From CAIVND01 sp035532075 (GTDB taxonomy: Bacteria; Actinomycetota; Acidimicrobiia; Acidimicrobiales; Bog-793), in contig DATKRV010000028.1 in assembly GCA_035532075.1 (NCBI GenBank), forward strand, positions 12,307-76,306: a stretch of 64,000 nt of DNA. The letters run 5' to 3'. The position numbers were made by a program, and so were the translations under genes. Below the pieces are notes generated by a model. The model worked only from the letters and a program-made list of their open reading frames with translations. It did not search any database and had not been told where the DNA came from. Positions 52,578-62,107 of this stretch are shown in pieces; position 1 is the first letter of the stretch; each line of letters begins with the position of its first letter.

Positions 52578-53267
52578 ATGAATGATCCCCCTTCCCATGG
52601 CCCGCTTGCGCTGATCGGCGGAGGAGAGTGGCTCGGCGATGACGCGATCGACCAGAGACTCGTTGCACTCGGCGGTGATCAGGTGCTGGTGCTTCCGACG
52701 GCCGCTGCATACGAGAATCCGGCCGCGGCAGTAACGGTCGCCTCGAAGCGCTATGAACAGCTCGGCGCGACGGTGAAAGGTTGCATGGTCTTGAGTCGCC
52801 AGGATGCTGAGAATGCGATCTTTGCCGACGAAATCCGCGAGGCGAAGTTCATCTATCTTTCGGGCGGATCGCCGTTGCACCTTCGGGTGACGCTAAAAGA
52901 CTCTCTGGTCTTTGATGCACTCCGCGCCGCGTGGCATGCCGGCGCGCTGATTGCTGGTTCTTCGGCCGGGGCGATGGTGCTGACGGATCCGATGATCGAT
53001 CCGCGTGGTGGCGCTTTCACCGTTGGCCTCGGTCTCGTCAGTGACGTCGCGGTGATCCCACACTACCGGGGTGAGCGGAACGTTCAGCTTGAGCGAACGC
53101 TCTCGCTCGCGGAGGGTTCATGTGCCGTCATAGGTCTTGGTGAGGCGACCGGTGTCATCTTGTTGCCCGATGGGACTTGGGAGGTCTCTGGCTCTGGGAC
53201 GGTGGATGTCTTTCTCGGCGGACACCGTACTGGACTTGAGGCACTCGCCGGGAAACGCCTCGCCTAG
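52578..53267 (+). CDS. Peptidase S51/cyanophycinase-like protein
   Basis: 229-aa protein of the type 1 glutamine amidotransferase-like fold with a Ser nucleophile in GSSAGAMVL and preceding LSGGSPLHLR, as in cyanophycinases and peptidase E. Whether it degrades cyanophycin-like polymers or dipeptides is unknown. A clear AAGGAG Shine-Dalgarno (52566-52571) sets the ATG at 52578. It follows the SixA-like gene by 29 bp. Confidence 0.85.
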   Translation: MNDPPSHGPLALIGGGEWLGDDAIDQRLVALGGDQVLVLPTAAAYENPAAAVTVASKRYEQLGATVKGCMVLSRQDAENAIFADEIREAKFIYLSGGSPLHLRVTLKDSLVFDALRAAWHAGALIAGSSAGAMVLTDPMIDPRGGAFTVGLGLVSDVAVIPHYRGERNVQLERTLSLAEGSCAVIGLGEATGVILLPDGTWEVSGSGTVDVFLGGHRTGLEALAGKRLA

Positions 53268-53295
53268 ACCGTTCAAGATTCAGGACTCTTGGCCG

Positions 53296-53850
53296 TTATT
53301 CAGCCTCGGTGATCGAGACCGACAGCATCTTTACGGTCTCTGACGTTTTGCCCGACGAGCTTCCGACGGCCTCGAGCGCGGCAATCGTCTCGAGTCCTGC
53401 CACCGCCTTGCCAAACAGCGCATAGAGCGGCGGGAGTTGTGCGCCGGAGGAGCCGCAGATGATGAAGAACTGGCTGCCGTTGGTGTTTGGTCCGGCATTT
53501 GCCATGGCGAGCGATCCGATCTCGTAGCGCCCTGGCTTTGGTAGCTCGTCATCGAATCGATAACCGGGACCACCTGTGCCGGTTCCCGTCGGATCGCCTC
53601 CCTGGACGACAAAGCCAGGAATGATTCGGTGGAAAACGACATCGTCATAGTAGTGATAGCGCGAGAGGAAGACGAAGTTGTTCACCGTCTCGGGAGCCGA
53701 ACTCGCGTCGAGTGCAAAGGTGACCGTTCCCTTGGTTGTTTCCATGACCGCGCTGTAGCGCTTTGTCGGATCGATGCACATCGGTGGCTTGCCGGGGAAG
53801 GTCTGCCTCTTTGCAGAGGATCCATCTGCTGCTGGGCATTCGATCGTCAT
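53296..53850 (-). CDS. Cyclophilin-type peptidyl-prolyl isomerase
   Basis: 184-aa cyclophilin with VVFHRIIPGFVVQGGDP, GTGGPGYRFDDE and MANAGPNTNGSQFFI, the standard catalytic and substrate-binding loops. No signal peptide, so it is probably cytosolic. An unusual 35-residue N-terminal extension has two Cys residues (ECPAADG, PMCIDP). A second cyclophilin gene lies just upstream on the same strand. Confidence 0.92.
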   Translation of the reverse strand: MTIECPAADGSSAKRQTFPGKPPMCIDPTKRYSAVMETTKGTVTFALDASSAPETVNNFVFLSRYHYYDDVVFHRIIPGFVVQGGDPTGTGTGGPGYRFDDELPKPGRYEIGSLAMANAGPNTNGSQFFIICGSSGAQLPPLYALFGKAVAGLETIAALEAVGSSSGKTSETVKMLSVSITEAE

Positions 53851-53935
53851 ATCTTCTGTCTACTTTCACTAAGGGGTTCCGTAACAATTGGAGTGCGGAT
53901 CCATGGTGCAAACAAAGGATTGCGCGCTTCGCGCG

Positions 53936-54817
53936 TCAACTTTGCACGATGGTCACGTTGACGATGTGGTGGGTAATGACAGGAGGAACTCCGTTTGCGC
54001 TCGTAGTTGCGTTTCCATCGGCGTTGATCTTTTCGACCACGCTAAGGCCCGATGTTACGGTTCCAAGAATCGTATAGTTGGCCGGTAGCGGTGAACTCGT
54101 TCCGGCCATGATGAAGAATTGACTTCCGTTGGAACTCGTCGCACCAGAGTTCGCCATCGCGACGGTTCCAACTGGGTAGCAGCTGTTGGTCGATCGACAC
54201 GCTCCGGTCGGGGTGTTGCCAGTCCAAGAGTAACCCGGTCCGCCCGTTCCCGTACCGGTCGGATCTCCGCCTTGATCCATGAACCCCGGAATTACCCGAT
54301 GAAAGATCGTTGAATCGTAGAAGTGGTAGCGCGCGAGAAAGACGAAGTTGTTCGTTGCAACGGGATTACCCGAAGCGAGGCTGATCACGAAGGTCCCGAC
54401 ATCCGTCTTCACCTCAGCTTTGTAGCTCGCTGCCGTGCTGATGCATGTCGGCGGAGCTTTTGTGAAGTTGATGTAACGCTTTGATGAACCAGTTGGCGGT
54501 GGACACACTGGCGCTACGGGAGAGCTCACGGTGGCGATCGTCGGTAATGTCGTCGCCGTCGATGGAGCCGTGGTCGTCACGCCCGTTGAGTTGGTGGTAC
54601 TCGTCGACGATGACGCAATCGATGTCGTACTGGACGCAGCGATGGGTTTTTTCGCAGGCTTGCCCGAGAGCAGCACGACGAGCAAAACGACCACTCCAAC
54701 GATGGCGAGTCCACTAAGGAGGCGACGCACCAACTTCATTCGACTTGCTCGGCGTTGCTCTTGGGCAACCTTGACCTGACGCATTGCTCGCTGACGAGCT
54801 CGTTTTTCACTGGGCAC
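53936..54817 (-). CDS. Membrane-anchored cyclophilin-type isomerase
   Basis: Has a basic cytosolic N-terminus (PSEKRARQRAMRQVKVAQEQ), one membrane helix (GLAIVGVVVLLVVLLSG), a Ser/Thr-rich linker and an extracellular cyclophilin domain with FHRVIPGFMDQGGDP and MANSGATSSNGSQFFIMAG. The GTG at 54817 gives the N-terminus typical of actinobacterial homologs (PSEKRARQRAxR) and about 293 aa. It probably folds exported or cell-wall proteins. Paralog of the gene at 53296. Confidence 0.92.
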   Translation of the reverse strand: MPSEKRARQRAMRQVKVAQEQRRASRMKLVRRLLSGLAIVGVVVLLVVLLSGKPAKKPIAASSTTSIASSSTSTTNSTGVTTTAPSTATTLPTIATVSSPVAPVCPPPTGSSKRYINFTKAPPTCISTAASYKAEVKTDVGTFVISLASGNPVATNNFVFLARYHFYDSTIFHRVIPGFMDQGGDPTGTGTGGPGYSWTGNTPTGACRSTNSCYPVGTVAMANSGATSSNGSQFFIMAGTSSPLPANYTILGTVTSGLSVVEKINADGNATTSANGVPPVITHHIVNVTIVQS

Positions 54818-54943
54818 GAGAGAAAAAGCTAATGGCTCTTTGTCCCAGGTGTCGACCGCCCGGCAAATGGGGCCGGTAAGAGAGCGGGCGGTGATTGTCG
54901 CCGTGCCCCATTGCGAGTGCGATCGAGCACGTAGTCTGGGGAG

Positions 54944-55831
54944 ATGAGCGTGTTTCGCGACTTTTTCCCGAAGCGCCTTCGGGCGCCCCGACCAGCGCCG
55001 CCGCGGCACCCCCTCCTAGTCTCGACACCGGTGCGAGTGCACCATCACGGGAACGGGGTCACCGAACTCGTCCTCGCGGACGGACCGCGCCGCAATGTCC
55101 TTGGCCGCTCCACGATCTCGGCGATCGAAGAGGCGGTCTCGTCGCCCCCGGAGGGAACCCGGGTGATCGTGATCTATTCAGAGGGACCCGACTTTTGTGC
55201 GGGCTATGACCTTCGCGAGGCGGCCGAGGGTGATGCGGAGTCGCTTATCGCCCATGAATCAAACTTTGCGCCGCTGCGCCGCTCGCAGGTTCCGATCATC
55301 GCAGCCTTGCAGGGCAACGTGATTGGCGGCGGACTTGAACTTGCGCTTGCCGCGGATGTGCGGATCGCCTCTCCGGAGATGCAGATGTCGATCCCCGCGA
55401 ACCGACTGGGCCTGGTCTATTCGCGCCCCGGTGTGCGACTCTTGGTCGATGAACTCGGTGAGTCGATGACGAGAGCGATGTTGCTCGCTGGCAAGGTTCT
55501 CGACGCCCAAGAGGCCAAGAGCTCTGGACTGGTAGCCGAGATTTCAGAGCACGAGGAACTTGTCGCAGATGCGCTTGCGCTCGGCGTGACGATGGCCTCA
55601 TGGTCTCCAGAGGCAACCGCGGGGAATCGGCGTGTGCTCGATGTGGTGGTGGGTCGCCTTGAAGACGATGCCGAAGCACTTCGTCAGGCAAGCTTTCTTC
55701 CGGGCGGACGACTGCAGGGATCGATCTCGCGTTTTGCACAGATCCCTCGCACTCGGCGACAGAGGGCTGTCGCTCGCCTCACACGGCTCAGGCGCAGGTC
55801 CGAAAGAAAGGCCGCCACATCACCGCTTTGA
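54944..55831 (+). CDS. Enoyl-CoA hydratase/isomerase-family protein
   Basis: 295 aa with a crotonase core: YSEGPDFCAGYDL and LQGNVIGGGLELALAADVRI form the oxyanion hole and the catalytic region. An N-terminal proline-rich 25-residue extension precedes it, and the C-terminus is strongly basic. Substrate unclear; the usual catalytic Glu pair of hydratases is not evident, so an isomerase or hydrolase role is possible. ATG at 54944, divergent from the cyclophilin gene. Confidence 0.87.
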   Translation: MSVFRDFFPKRLRAPRPAPPRHPLLVSTPVRVHHHGNGVTELVLADGPRRNVLGRSTISAIEEAVSSPPEGTRVIVIYSEGPDFCAGYDLREAAEGDAESLIAHESNFAPLRRSQVPIIAALQGNVIGGGLELALAADVRIASPEMQMSIPANRLGLVYSRPGVRLLVDELGESMTRAMLLAGKVLDAQEAKSSGLVAEISEHEELVADALALGVTMASWSPEATAGNRRVLDVVVGRLEDDAEALRQASFLPGGRLQGSISRFAQIPRTRRQRAVARLTRLRRRSERKAATSPL

Positions 55832-55899
55832 CGTGTGAGCGCCTCTCGTGGAGCGGGTCGTCCGTCTGCTGGTGAACGTCTCGTCGTTGAACAACTAGT

Positions 55900-57126
55900 T
55901 TGTCTCACGTGGTACTAGCCGTTCAAAAATTTGGTGGGAGTTCCGTCGCCGATGCGGATCGCATCCGCGCGGTGGCAGACAGGATCGCCCGGACTCGTCG
56001 AGCCGGTGATGACGTCGTCGTCGTGGTCAGCGCGATGGGAAAGACCACCGACGGACTTCTCCGCCTCGCCGATGACGTCTCCTCTGTCCAACCGGGTCGC
56101 GAGATCGACATGTTGCTGACCTCGGGAGAGCGTATTTCGATGGCATTGGTATGCATGGCTCTTGCCGATCTCGGCATTGAAGCCGCCTCATATACGGGGA
56201 GCCAGGCGGGGATCGTCACCGATACCGCGCATACGAACGCGAAGATCCTTGAAATCCGTCCCGGTCGACTTCTCTCTGCACTTGCGGAGGGGACGGTTCC
56301 CGTCGTCGCTGGCTTCCAGGGGGTGTCGACGGAAAATGACGTAACAACCCTTGGTCGTGGGGGGTCCGACACGACAGCCGTGGCACTCGCGGCTGCACTC
56401 GGCGCAGATCGATGCGAGATCTATACAGACGTCCCTGGTGTCTTTTCGAGTGATCCGCGCGTCGTGCCGAATGCCCGTCGCCTGCATTCACTCTCGTTCG
56501 AGGAGATGATGGAGATCTCCGCCACTGGTGGCAAGGTGCTCGCGTTGCGTTCGGTCGAGTTTGCACGCAATCACCATGTTCCGCTCTATGTCTGTTCAAG
56601 CTTTACCTGGGAGCCTGGCACCTGGGTTATCGAGGAGGATCCGTCCATGGAACAGCCAATAGTCTCAGCGGTGACCTGCATCGTCTCCGAGGCAAAGGTC
56701 ACCATTACCGGAGTTCCCGACCGTCCGGGGGTTGCAGCCTCGCTCTTTCGGGCGCTTGCGGATGAACGCGTCAATGTTGACATGATCGTCCAGAACACCT
56801 CAACCGAGGGCATCACTGATATATCGTTCACCGTCCCCCAAGATGAGCTCTCAGTCTCGCGTGCTGCGGCCGATCGGCTTGCTCCGTCGATTGGTGCAAC
56901 ATCAGTTCTCGTTGATGAGAACATTGCCGAAGTTTCGATCATCGGAGGAGGGATGAAGACCCATCCCGGTGTGACGGCGCAGATGTTCGAGGCGCTGTAC
57001 GCGGCGAATATCAATATCGAGATGATCTCGACATCTCCGATCAGGGTCTCGTGTGTGGTTCGTCAAGAGCAGGCGGATGAAGCGGTACGCGTGCTTCATG
57101 CAGCATTCGAACTGGAAAAGGGCTAG
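55900..57126 (+). CDS. lysC: Aspartokinase
   Basis: Phosphorylates aspartate, the first step to lysine, methionine, threonine and diaminopimelate for the cell wall. KFGGSSVADADR is the kinase start, TLGRGGSDTTAVALA binds substrate, and two ACT domains at the C-terminus (VTITGVPDRPGVAAS and VSIIGGGMKTHPGVTA) carry feedback regulation. Start TTG at 55900, or GTG at 55909 (MVLAVQKFGG, nearer to family form). It is followed 86 bp later by asd on the same strand. Confidence 0.95.
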   Translation: MSHVVLAVQKFGGSSVADADRIRAVADRIARTRRAGDDVVVVVSAMGKTTDGLLRLADDVSSVQPGREIDMLLTSGERISMALVCMALADLGIEAASYTGSQAGIVTDTAHTNAKILEIRPGRLLSALAEGTVPVVAGFQGVSTENDVTTLGRGGSDTTAVALAAALGADRCEIYTDVPGVFSSDPRVVPNARRLHSLSFEEMMEISATGGKVLALRSVEFARNHHVPLYVCSSFTWEPGTWVIEEDPSMEQPIVSAVTCIVSEAKVTITGVPDRPGVAASLFRALADERVNVDMIVQNTSTEGITDISFTVPQDELSVSRAAADRLAPSIGATSVLVDENIAEVSIIGGGMKTHPGVTAQMFEALYAANINIEMISTSPIRVSCVVRQEQADEAVRVLHAAFELEKG

Positions 57127-57212
57127 CCAGGGATTTCGGAAGATGTCAGAGGTTGTCGGCGCCTGCGGCACCCTATTTGGAGATACGTAGCTGAACTATT
57201 AGCCTCTCGCGC

Positions 57213-58253
57213 GTGAATGTCGGAATTTTTGGTGCCACTGGCCAGGTGGGGTCGGTCATGCGGTCGATCCTTCTCGAGCGTCATTTTCCCATTGATGGGC
57301 TGCGCCTCTTCGCCTCTTCGCGTTCCGCGGGCTCGACGCTCGTCGTCGGCGATCGAGAGATCGTTGTCGAGGATATGGCGACCGCTGCATTTGAGGGACT
57401 TGAGATCGCATTGTTCTCCTGCGGCAGACAGGCGTCGCTCGAGACCGCGCCCAAGGTCGCGCGCGCTGGCGCGATCGTGATCGACAACTCATCTGCCTGG
57501 CGGATGGATCCTGAGGTTCCTCTCGTCGTCCCCGAGGTCAATGCTTACGATCTCGCCAATGTGCCCAAGGGTATTGTTGCAAATCCGAACTGCACCACCA
57601 TGGTTGCGATGCCGGTTCTCAAGCCGTTGCACGACCGTGCAACTCTTCTACGTGCCTACGTGTCGACCTATCAGGCCGTCTCTGGAGCAGGACTCGCCGG
57701 TGTCCGCGAGTTGGACGACCAGGCCCGAGCGGTGGTCTCTAAGGCCAGAGGACTTACCTTTGATGGCGCCGCGGTGAGCTTTCCACCTGCAAGTGTCTTT
57801 CCGTCATCGATTGCTTTCAACGTGATTCCGTTGGCGGGCTCCCTTGTCGACGACGGAACCGGCGAGACCGATGAGGAGCAGAAGTGGAGAAACGAGAGCC
57901 GTAAGATACTCGGCATTCCCGGACTGCTCGTCGATTGCGTCTGCGTACGGGTTCCGGTCTATACCGGCCACTCTCTCGCGATGCATCTTTCGTTTGTTGA
58001 GCCAATCTCTCCGGATGAGGCGCGCGAGCTGCTCAGCGATGCACCAGGTGTTTTACTGAGCGATGTGCCAACACCCCTGCTTGTCACCGGGACAGATAAA
58101 TCTCTCGTTGGTCGGATCCGGCGCGATCGGGCCGACGAGCGCGGGCTATCGCTGTTTGTCACCGGTGACAACCTGAGAAAAGGTGCGGCGCTCAATGCTG
58201 TGCAGATCGCTGAGAGGCTGATCGAAATGGACGAGGGTTCGCGGGCTCTTTGA
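57213..58253 (+). CDS. asd: Aspartate-semialdehyde dehydrogenase
   Basis: 346-aa NADPH-dependent enzyme reducing aspartyl phosphate to the semialdehyde. The nucleotide-binding IFGATGQVGSVM, the active-site Cys in ANPNCTTMVAMP and the QAVSGAGLAG loop are all present. GTG start at 57213; a TATTAG-like -10 lies about 12 bases upstream, so the gene may have its own leaderless promoter. It works directly after the product of the upstream aspartokinase gene. Confidence 0.95.
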   Translation: MNVGIFGATGQVGSVMRSILLERHFPIDGLRLFASSRSAGSTLVVGDREIVVEDMATAAFEGLEIALFSCGRQASLETAPKVARAGAIVIDNSSAWRMDPEVPLVVPEVNAYDLANVPKGIVANPNCTTMVAMPVLKPLHDRATLLRAYVSTYQAVSGAGLAGVRELDDQARAVVSKARGLTFDGAAVSFPPASVFPSSIAFNVIPLAGSLVDDGTGETDEEQKWRNESRKILGIPGLLVDCVCVRVPVYTGHSLAMHLSFVEPISPDEARELLSDAPGVLLSDVPTPLLVTGTDKSLVGRIRRDRADERGLSLFVTGDNLRKGAALNAVQIAERLIEMDEGSRAL

Positions 58254-58305
58254 GAACTGGATGCTCGACGTTGGCCAGAATTGGATGAACCTTTAATCCA
58301 CCCGA

Positions 58306-59748
58306 TCAGTAGGCCCTCGCGAAGAGGACGCGCCGACCGTAGGCCGAGGGTGCACCACAGTATGCACAGCTCCCAGTCTCCTCGTCACCTTCGAGTGGAA
58401 TGCAGCGGGCACTTGCTCCGGAGTCTTGCTTGATCGACCTCTCACAGGCCGAATCTCCACAGTGCAGGGCAAGTACGAATCCGGTGGTGACGGCTTGAAG
58501 GAGTTCATCTTTTGAGTCTGCGCGCCTCGTGTGATCGTCGCGAAAGGTAAGGGCGCGCTGATAGAGAGCCTGCTGGAAGAGTTCGAGACGTTGCGGCATC
58601 GTTTCGGCTAGGTCGCGAAGGGAGATCGTCTCTTTTTCTCCCGTGAGTCGATCGACGACCGTTGCGACACCGGTTGATAGATCGCGTGGCCCAAGTTCGA
58701 TCCTGATGGGGACCCCACGCAACTCCCAGTCATTGAACTTGAACCCCGGTGAGAGCTGGTCGCGGTCGTCGACTTTGACCCGTAGGCCAAGACCGTGCAG
58801 CCGAGTCTCAAGGTGGCGGATTTCGACCAGCACTTTGGCCAGCTCTTCATCGCGACCGATCGGAACGATGACGATCTGGAAGGGGGCAAGTTTTGGTGGC
58901 AGGATCAGACCTTTGTCGTCGCCGTGGGTCATGATGATTGTGCCGATCATCCGGGTGCTCATTCCCCACGAGGTGGTGTGGCAATACTCAACGTTGCCCT
59001 CCCGGCTCGTATAGGAAATATCGAAAGCGCGGGCGAAGTTGGTCCCTAGGTAGTGCGTGGTTGACGATTGGATCGCACGTCCGTCGCGAACGAGCGTTTC
59101 GAGAGAGACCGTTCTCACCGCTCCGGCAAAACGCTCACTCGCGGTCTTGAGGCCAATGATGACGGGGAGCGCAGCGATATCGCGCGAGATCTCTTCGTAG
59201 AAGTTGGTCGCGACGTTCAATTCGGTGATTGCATCTGCTTCATTGGCATGTGCGGTATGTCCCTCTTGCCAGAGGAATTCTGTCGTGCGGAGAAACAGCC
59301 GTGGACGCAGCTCCCAGCGGACGACATTTGCCCACTGGTTGATCAGCAGCGGGAGATCGCGGTATGAGGAGATCCACTTCGAGAACATCTCACCGATCAC
59401 CGTCTCCGAGGTGGGTCTCACGACAATTGGTTCATCGAGGTCGTGACCCCCGGCGTGCGTCACGATTGCGAGCTCGGGTGAGAATCCTTCAATGTGCTCA
59501 GCCTCGCGTTTGAGATGGCTCTCGGGAATGAAGAGGGGGAAATAGGCATTCTCGTGACCGGTCTCTTTGATCTTTTGGTCGAGCGCAGCCTCGATGAGCT
59601 CCCAGATGCGATACCCGTAGGGGCGGATCACCATGGTCCCGCGTACGGGGCCACGGTCGGCGAGCTCGGCGCGAAGCACCAGCTCGTTGTACCAGGCGGA
59701 GAAATCCTCGTTCTGTGTGGTGATGCCTTTCTCGTCTGCTTTGGCCAT
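58306..59748 (-). CDS. proS: Prolyl-tRNA synthetase, archaeal/eukaryal type
   Basis: 480-aa class II synthetase of the short archaeal-type group, without the bacterial editing insertion. RPTSETVIGEMFSKWI (motif 1-2 region), LRPRLFLRTTEFLWQEGHTA (motif 2) and GMSTRMIGTIIMTHGDD (motif 3 area) are clear. The C-terminal zinc-like module has Cys-rich CERSIKQ...CIPLEG...CAYCG and ends in RAY, as in archaeal ProRS. Convergent with asd with a 52-bp gap. Confidence 0.93.
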   Translation of the reverse strand: MAKADEKGITTQNEDFSAWYNELVLRAELADRGPVRGTMVIRPYGYRIWELIEAALDQKIKETGHENAYFPLFIPESHLKREAEHIEGFSPELAIVTHAGGHDLDEPIVVRPTSETVIGEMFSKWISSYRDLPLLINQWANVVRWELRPRLFLRTTEFLWQEGHTAHANEADAITELNVATNFYEEISRDIAALPVIIGLKTASERFAGAVRTVSLETLVRDGRAIQSSTTHYLGTNFARAFDISYTSREGNVEYCHTTSWGMSTRMIGTIIMTHGDDKGLILPPKLAPFQIVIVPIGRDEELAKVLVEIRHLETRLHGLGLRVKVDDRDQLSPGFKFNDWELRGVPIRIELGPRDLSTGVATVVDRLTGEKETISLRDLAETMPQRLELFQQALYQRALTFRDDHTRRADSKDELLQAVTTGFVLALHCGDSACERSIKQDSGASARCIPLEGDEETGSCAYCGAPSAYGRRVLFARAY

Positions 59749-59807
59749 ATCGCATTATTGCCGATGGATGCACGGCCGGGATCCTGGTCGTGCTATGACT
59801 CATCCCC

Positions 59808-60140
59808 ATGAACAGCTCCCGCGTCTTTGACGTTCGCACCTATAGCGCCGCGCCGGGCAAACTCGAGGAGCTCAAAGCGCGGTTTCGAATTCACACGTTG
59901 GGTTTTTTTAAACGCCATGGGATCAAAGTCGTCGGATTCTTCGAGCCGGTCGACGGGAGCGAGACTCTTTTGTACATCGTCGAGTTCGAAAGCAGCGAAG
60001 AGGCCGATCGCGCGTGGGAGCGTTTTGGTCGGGACCCTGAGTGGGCAAAGGCAAAGGCATCGACAGAGACCGATGGTCCGCTCGTAGTGCACATTGATGC
60101 GCAGCGCTTCAGGGCAACGGATTTTTCGCCGATGAGCTAG
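59808..60140 (+). CDS. NIPSNAP-family protein
   Basis: 110-aa ferredoxin-like alpha/beta protein: the N-terminal FDVRTYSAAPGKLEELKARF and central GFFEPVDGSETLLYIVEF are typical of NIPSNAP domains. It probably binds a small ligand or acts as a dimer; function unknown. ATG at 59808, divergent from proS with a 59-bp gap. Confidence 0.87.
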   Translation: MNSSRVFDVRTYSAAPGKLEELKARFRIHTLGFFKRHGIKVVGFFEPVDGSETLLYIVEFESSEEADRAWERFGRDPEWAKAKASTETDGPLVVHIDAQRFRATDFSPMS

Positions 60141-60177
60141 CGGACGAACACATCTTTGAGTTGACGGGAGACTCTCT

Positions 60178-61041
60178 CTAGTCCTTCGTCTGGTTGCGCA
60201 GGTATCGCTCGAGTTCGTCCGCGATCTGGTCACCTGACGGGAGCGTGCGCTCGTCGATGTCAATCGGCGAGATCCGGTGGTAGCGCTCCTCGAGCTGGCG
60301 CACCATCTCGGTGTGCTCCTCGGACTGGGCGATCAGGCGGTCGACCTCCCGGTTTGTCGAGTCCGCCCCGTCTTTGAGCGCTGAGGTGTCGATCACCAGC
60401 CCCGAAACCGAACTCAATGCCTGCAACAGCGCGATCGAGGCCGCGGGGTAGGGAGTCGTGCTCACATAGTGTGGAACGCGCGCGATCAGACTGATTGAGG
60501 GAATTCCCGCGAGGTCTGCGACCGATCCGATGACGTCAATCATGCGAGCAGGTCGGTCGTGTGATCCCGCGCGATAGCCGACTTCGGCTGCGAGTTTCTG
60601 TGTCGACGCGGTTGCAGAGATTGGAATCGGCCGTGTGTGTGGTGTCGAAGCGGGAGCAGCTCCGAGCCCAACAATCAGCCGACAGCCAAGTTCAACCGCA
60701 AGTCCGGTCATCTCAGCAGAGAATGCCTTCCAGTGAAAGTCCGGTTCGGGGCCAACGAGAAAAGCCATTCCGTGTCCCCGTTCGTCGGATCCAACGCGAA
60801 GACGGGGACCTTGCCAGTAGACGCGGTTGCGTAGTCCATCGCGTGACATCACACGCGGTCGGCGCGCTCGAAGGTCAATCAGGTCATCGGTGTCAAACAC
60901 CGCGAAGGTATGGGTATCGAACTGCTCAAGTAGACAGGTGAGCGCCGCTGCGGCGGTGAATCCAGGATCTATCCAACCCTCGAGGGCGATGATGAGCACT
61001 GATTCGACCGGGATCCTCACCTGGCGTCGTTCGAAGCTCAT
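60178..61041 (-). CDS. PAC2-family protein
   Basis: 287 aa, matching the proteasome-assembly-chaperone-2-like family common in Actinobacteria: VLIIALEGWIDPGFTAAAAL, FDTDDLIDLRARRP, and LIARVPHYVSTTPYPAAS. A C-terminal helical segment follows. In Actinobacteria the family is conserved, but its role is not clearly established. It is convergent with the NIPSNAP gene. Confidence 0.9.
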   Translation of the reverse strand: MSFERRQVRIPVESVLIIALEGWIDPGFTAAAALTCLLEQFDTHTFAVFDTDDLIDLRARRPRVMSRDGLRNRVYWQGPRLRVGSDERGHGMAFLVGPEPDFHWKAFSAEMTGLAVELGCRLIVGLGAAPASTPHTRPIPISATASTQKLAAEVGYRAGSHDRPARMIDVIGSVADLAGIPSISLIARVPHYVSTTPYPAASIALLQALSSVSGLVIDTSALKDGADSTNREVDRLIAQSEEHTEMVRQLEERYHRISPIDIDERTLPSGDQIADELERYLRNQTKD

Positions 61042-61130
61042 GCCAAGACGCTAATGGGTGATCGGTCGACTGTGTAGTTTGTGTGACAAAGGCGCTGCTA
61101 TTGCAGGAGTTTCCCGTATCCACAGCCGCG

Positions 61131-61991
61131 TCAACCGAGCGAGGCGTTTGGCAGATACGGAACGACGAAGTCCCGGACATTCTTCGTCAACATCGCACCG
61201 TGAACCTCGATTGTGGCTCGACTGCGCATCGCCGCGGTAATCGCCCACTGTTGTTCCTTGACGATCCAGGCTGCCTCAAGTGGCATGTTCCCAAGGGCAC
61301 CACGCAGTGCGGTCGACAGGAGGCGATCTGCAATCTGGATTGATTGCGCACACAAAGAGATGAGCCGGTTGTCGTCAAAGAGAAGGTATCCGCCCTCGTC
61401 ATCGATGAGAACGCGGGATTCGAATTGGAGCCAAAGTTCGAGGTCCTTTCTCCGGCTCACCCCTCTTTGCTTTTGGTCGATAGCGTCAATCAAATCGAGG
61501 TCGCTACGGTTTCCAGTGCGAATCGAAGCAGGCAGATCGGAATCGCCGTTGTGACCCCAAAGTCGAACGCAGGGATTCAATGTGAACCCTTCGCGGACAT
61601 AGGTGTGTATTGCCCTTGGATCGAGCGAGGTGAAGATGTACTGCTCATCCGACTCGTCGGCGTACGCGAGTGCCAATGAAAGGAGTTCACGTCCGATCCC
61701 CTGTTCCTGGTGATCAGGAGCGATTCCGAGTCTTGAGAGGACGAAGATCCCTCCGCGACGAAGTGACTGGCAGATGCCGATGATCTCTGTGTTATCGGTC
61801 GCGACAAATACACCCTTGGGGTCAGTCGAGACGAGGTGGTGGAACCGGGCAAGCGCTGCCTCCTCCTCTCGGTTCGAACGGGATCGAGAGGGCTGGTCTC
61901 GGCTGATCATCTGCGGCATGATCGCCGCTTTCCACACCTCATTGACTCTGGTCACATCGTCGTGGGTCATGGCGCGATAGGAGATTGGCAT
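61131..61991 (-). CDS. GNAT-family acetyltransferase
   Basis: 286 aa. The N-terminal GNAT domain has the acetyl-CoA-binding segment VLSRLGIAPDHQEQGIGREL, and an FTSLDPRAIHTYVREGF strand. The C-terminal half (LDLIDAIDQKQRG onward) resembles a second, degenerate GNAT-like unit. Substrate unknown. The gap to the PAC2 gene is 89 bp. Confidence 0.85.
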   Translation of the reverse strand: MPISYRAMTHDDVTRVNEVWKAAIMPQMISRDQPSRSRSNREEEAALARFHHLVSTDPKGVFVATDNTEIIGICQSLRRGGIFVLSRLGIAPDHQEQGIGRELLSLALAYADESDEQYIFTSLDPRAIHTYVREGFTLNPCVRLWGHNGDSDLPASIRTGNRSDLDLIDAIDQKQRGVSRRKDLELWLQFESRVLIDDEGGYLLFDDNRLISLCAQSIQIADRLLSTALRGALGNMPLEAAWIVKEQQWAITAAMRSRATIEVHGAMLTKNVRDFVVPYLPNASLG

Positions 61992-62107
61992 GCCTCCATC
62001 TTTATCCGGCCAAGCACATGCAATCGCGAATGTCTAGATGCGGACGGTGGCCTGACGTCTCAAAGCACTCGCTTTCGGAGTTGTGCTGGTCACACTACGC
62101 TGCAGTC

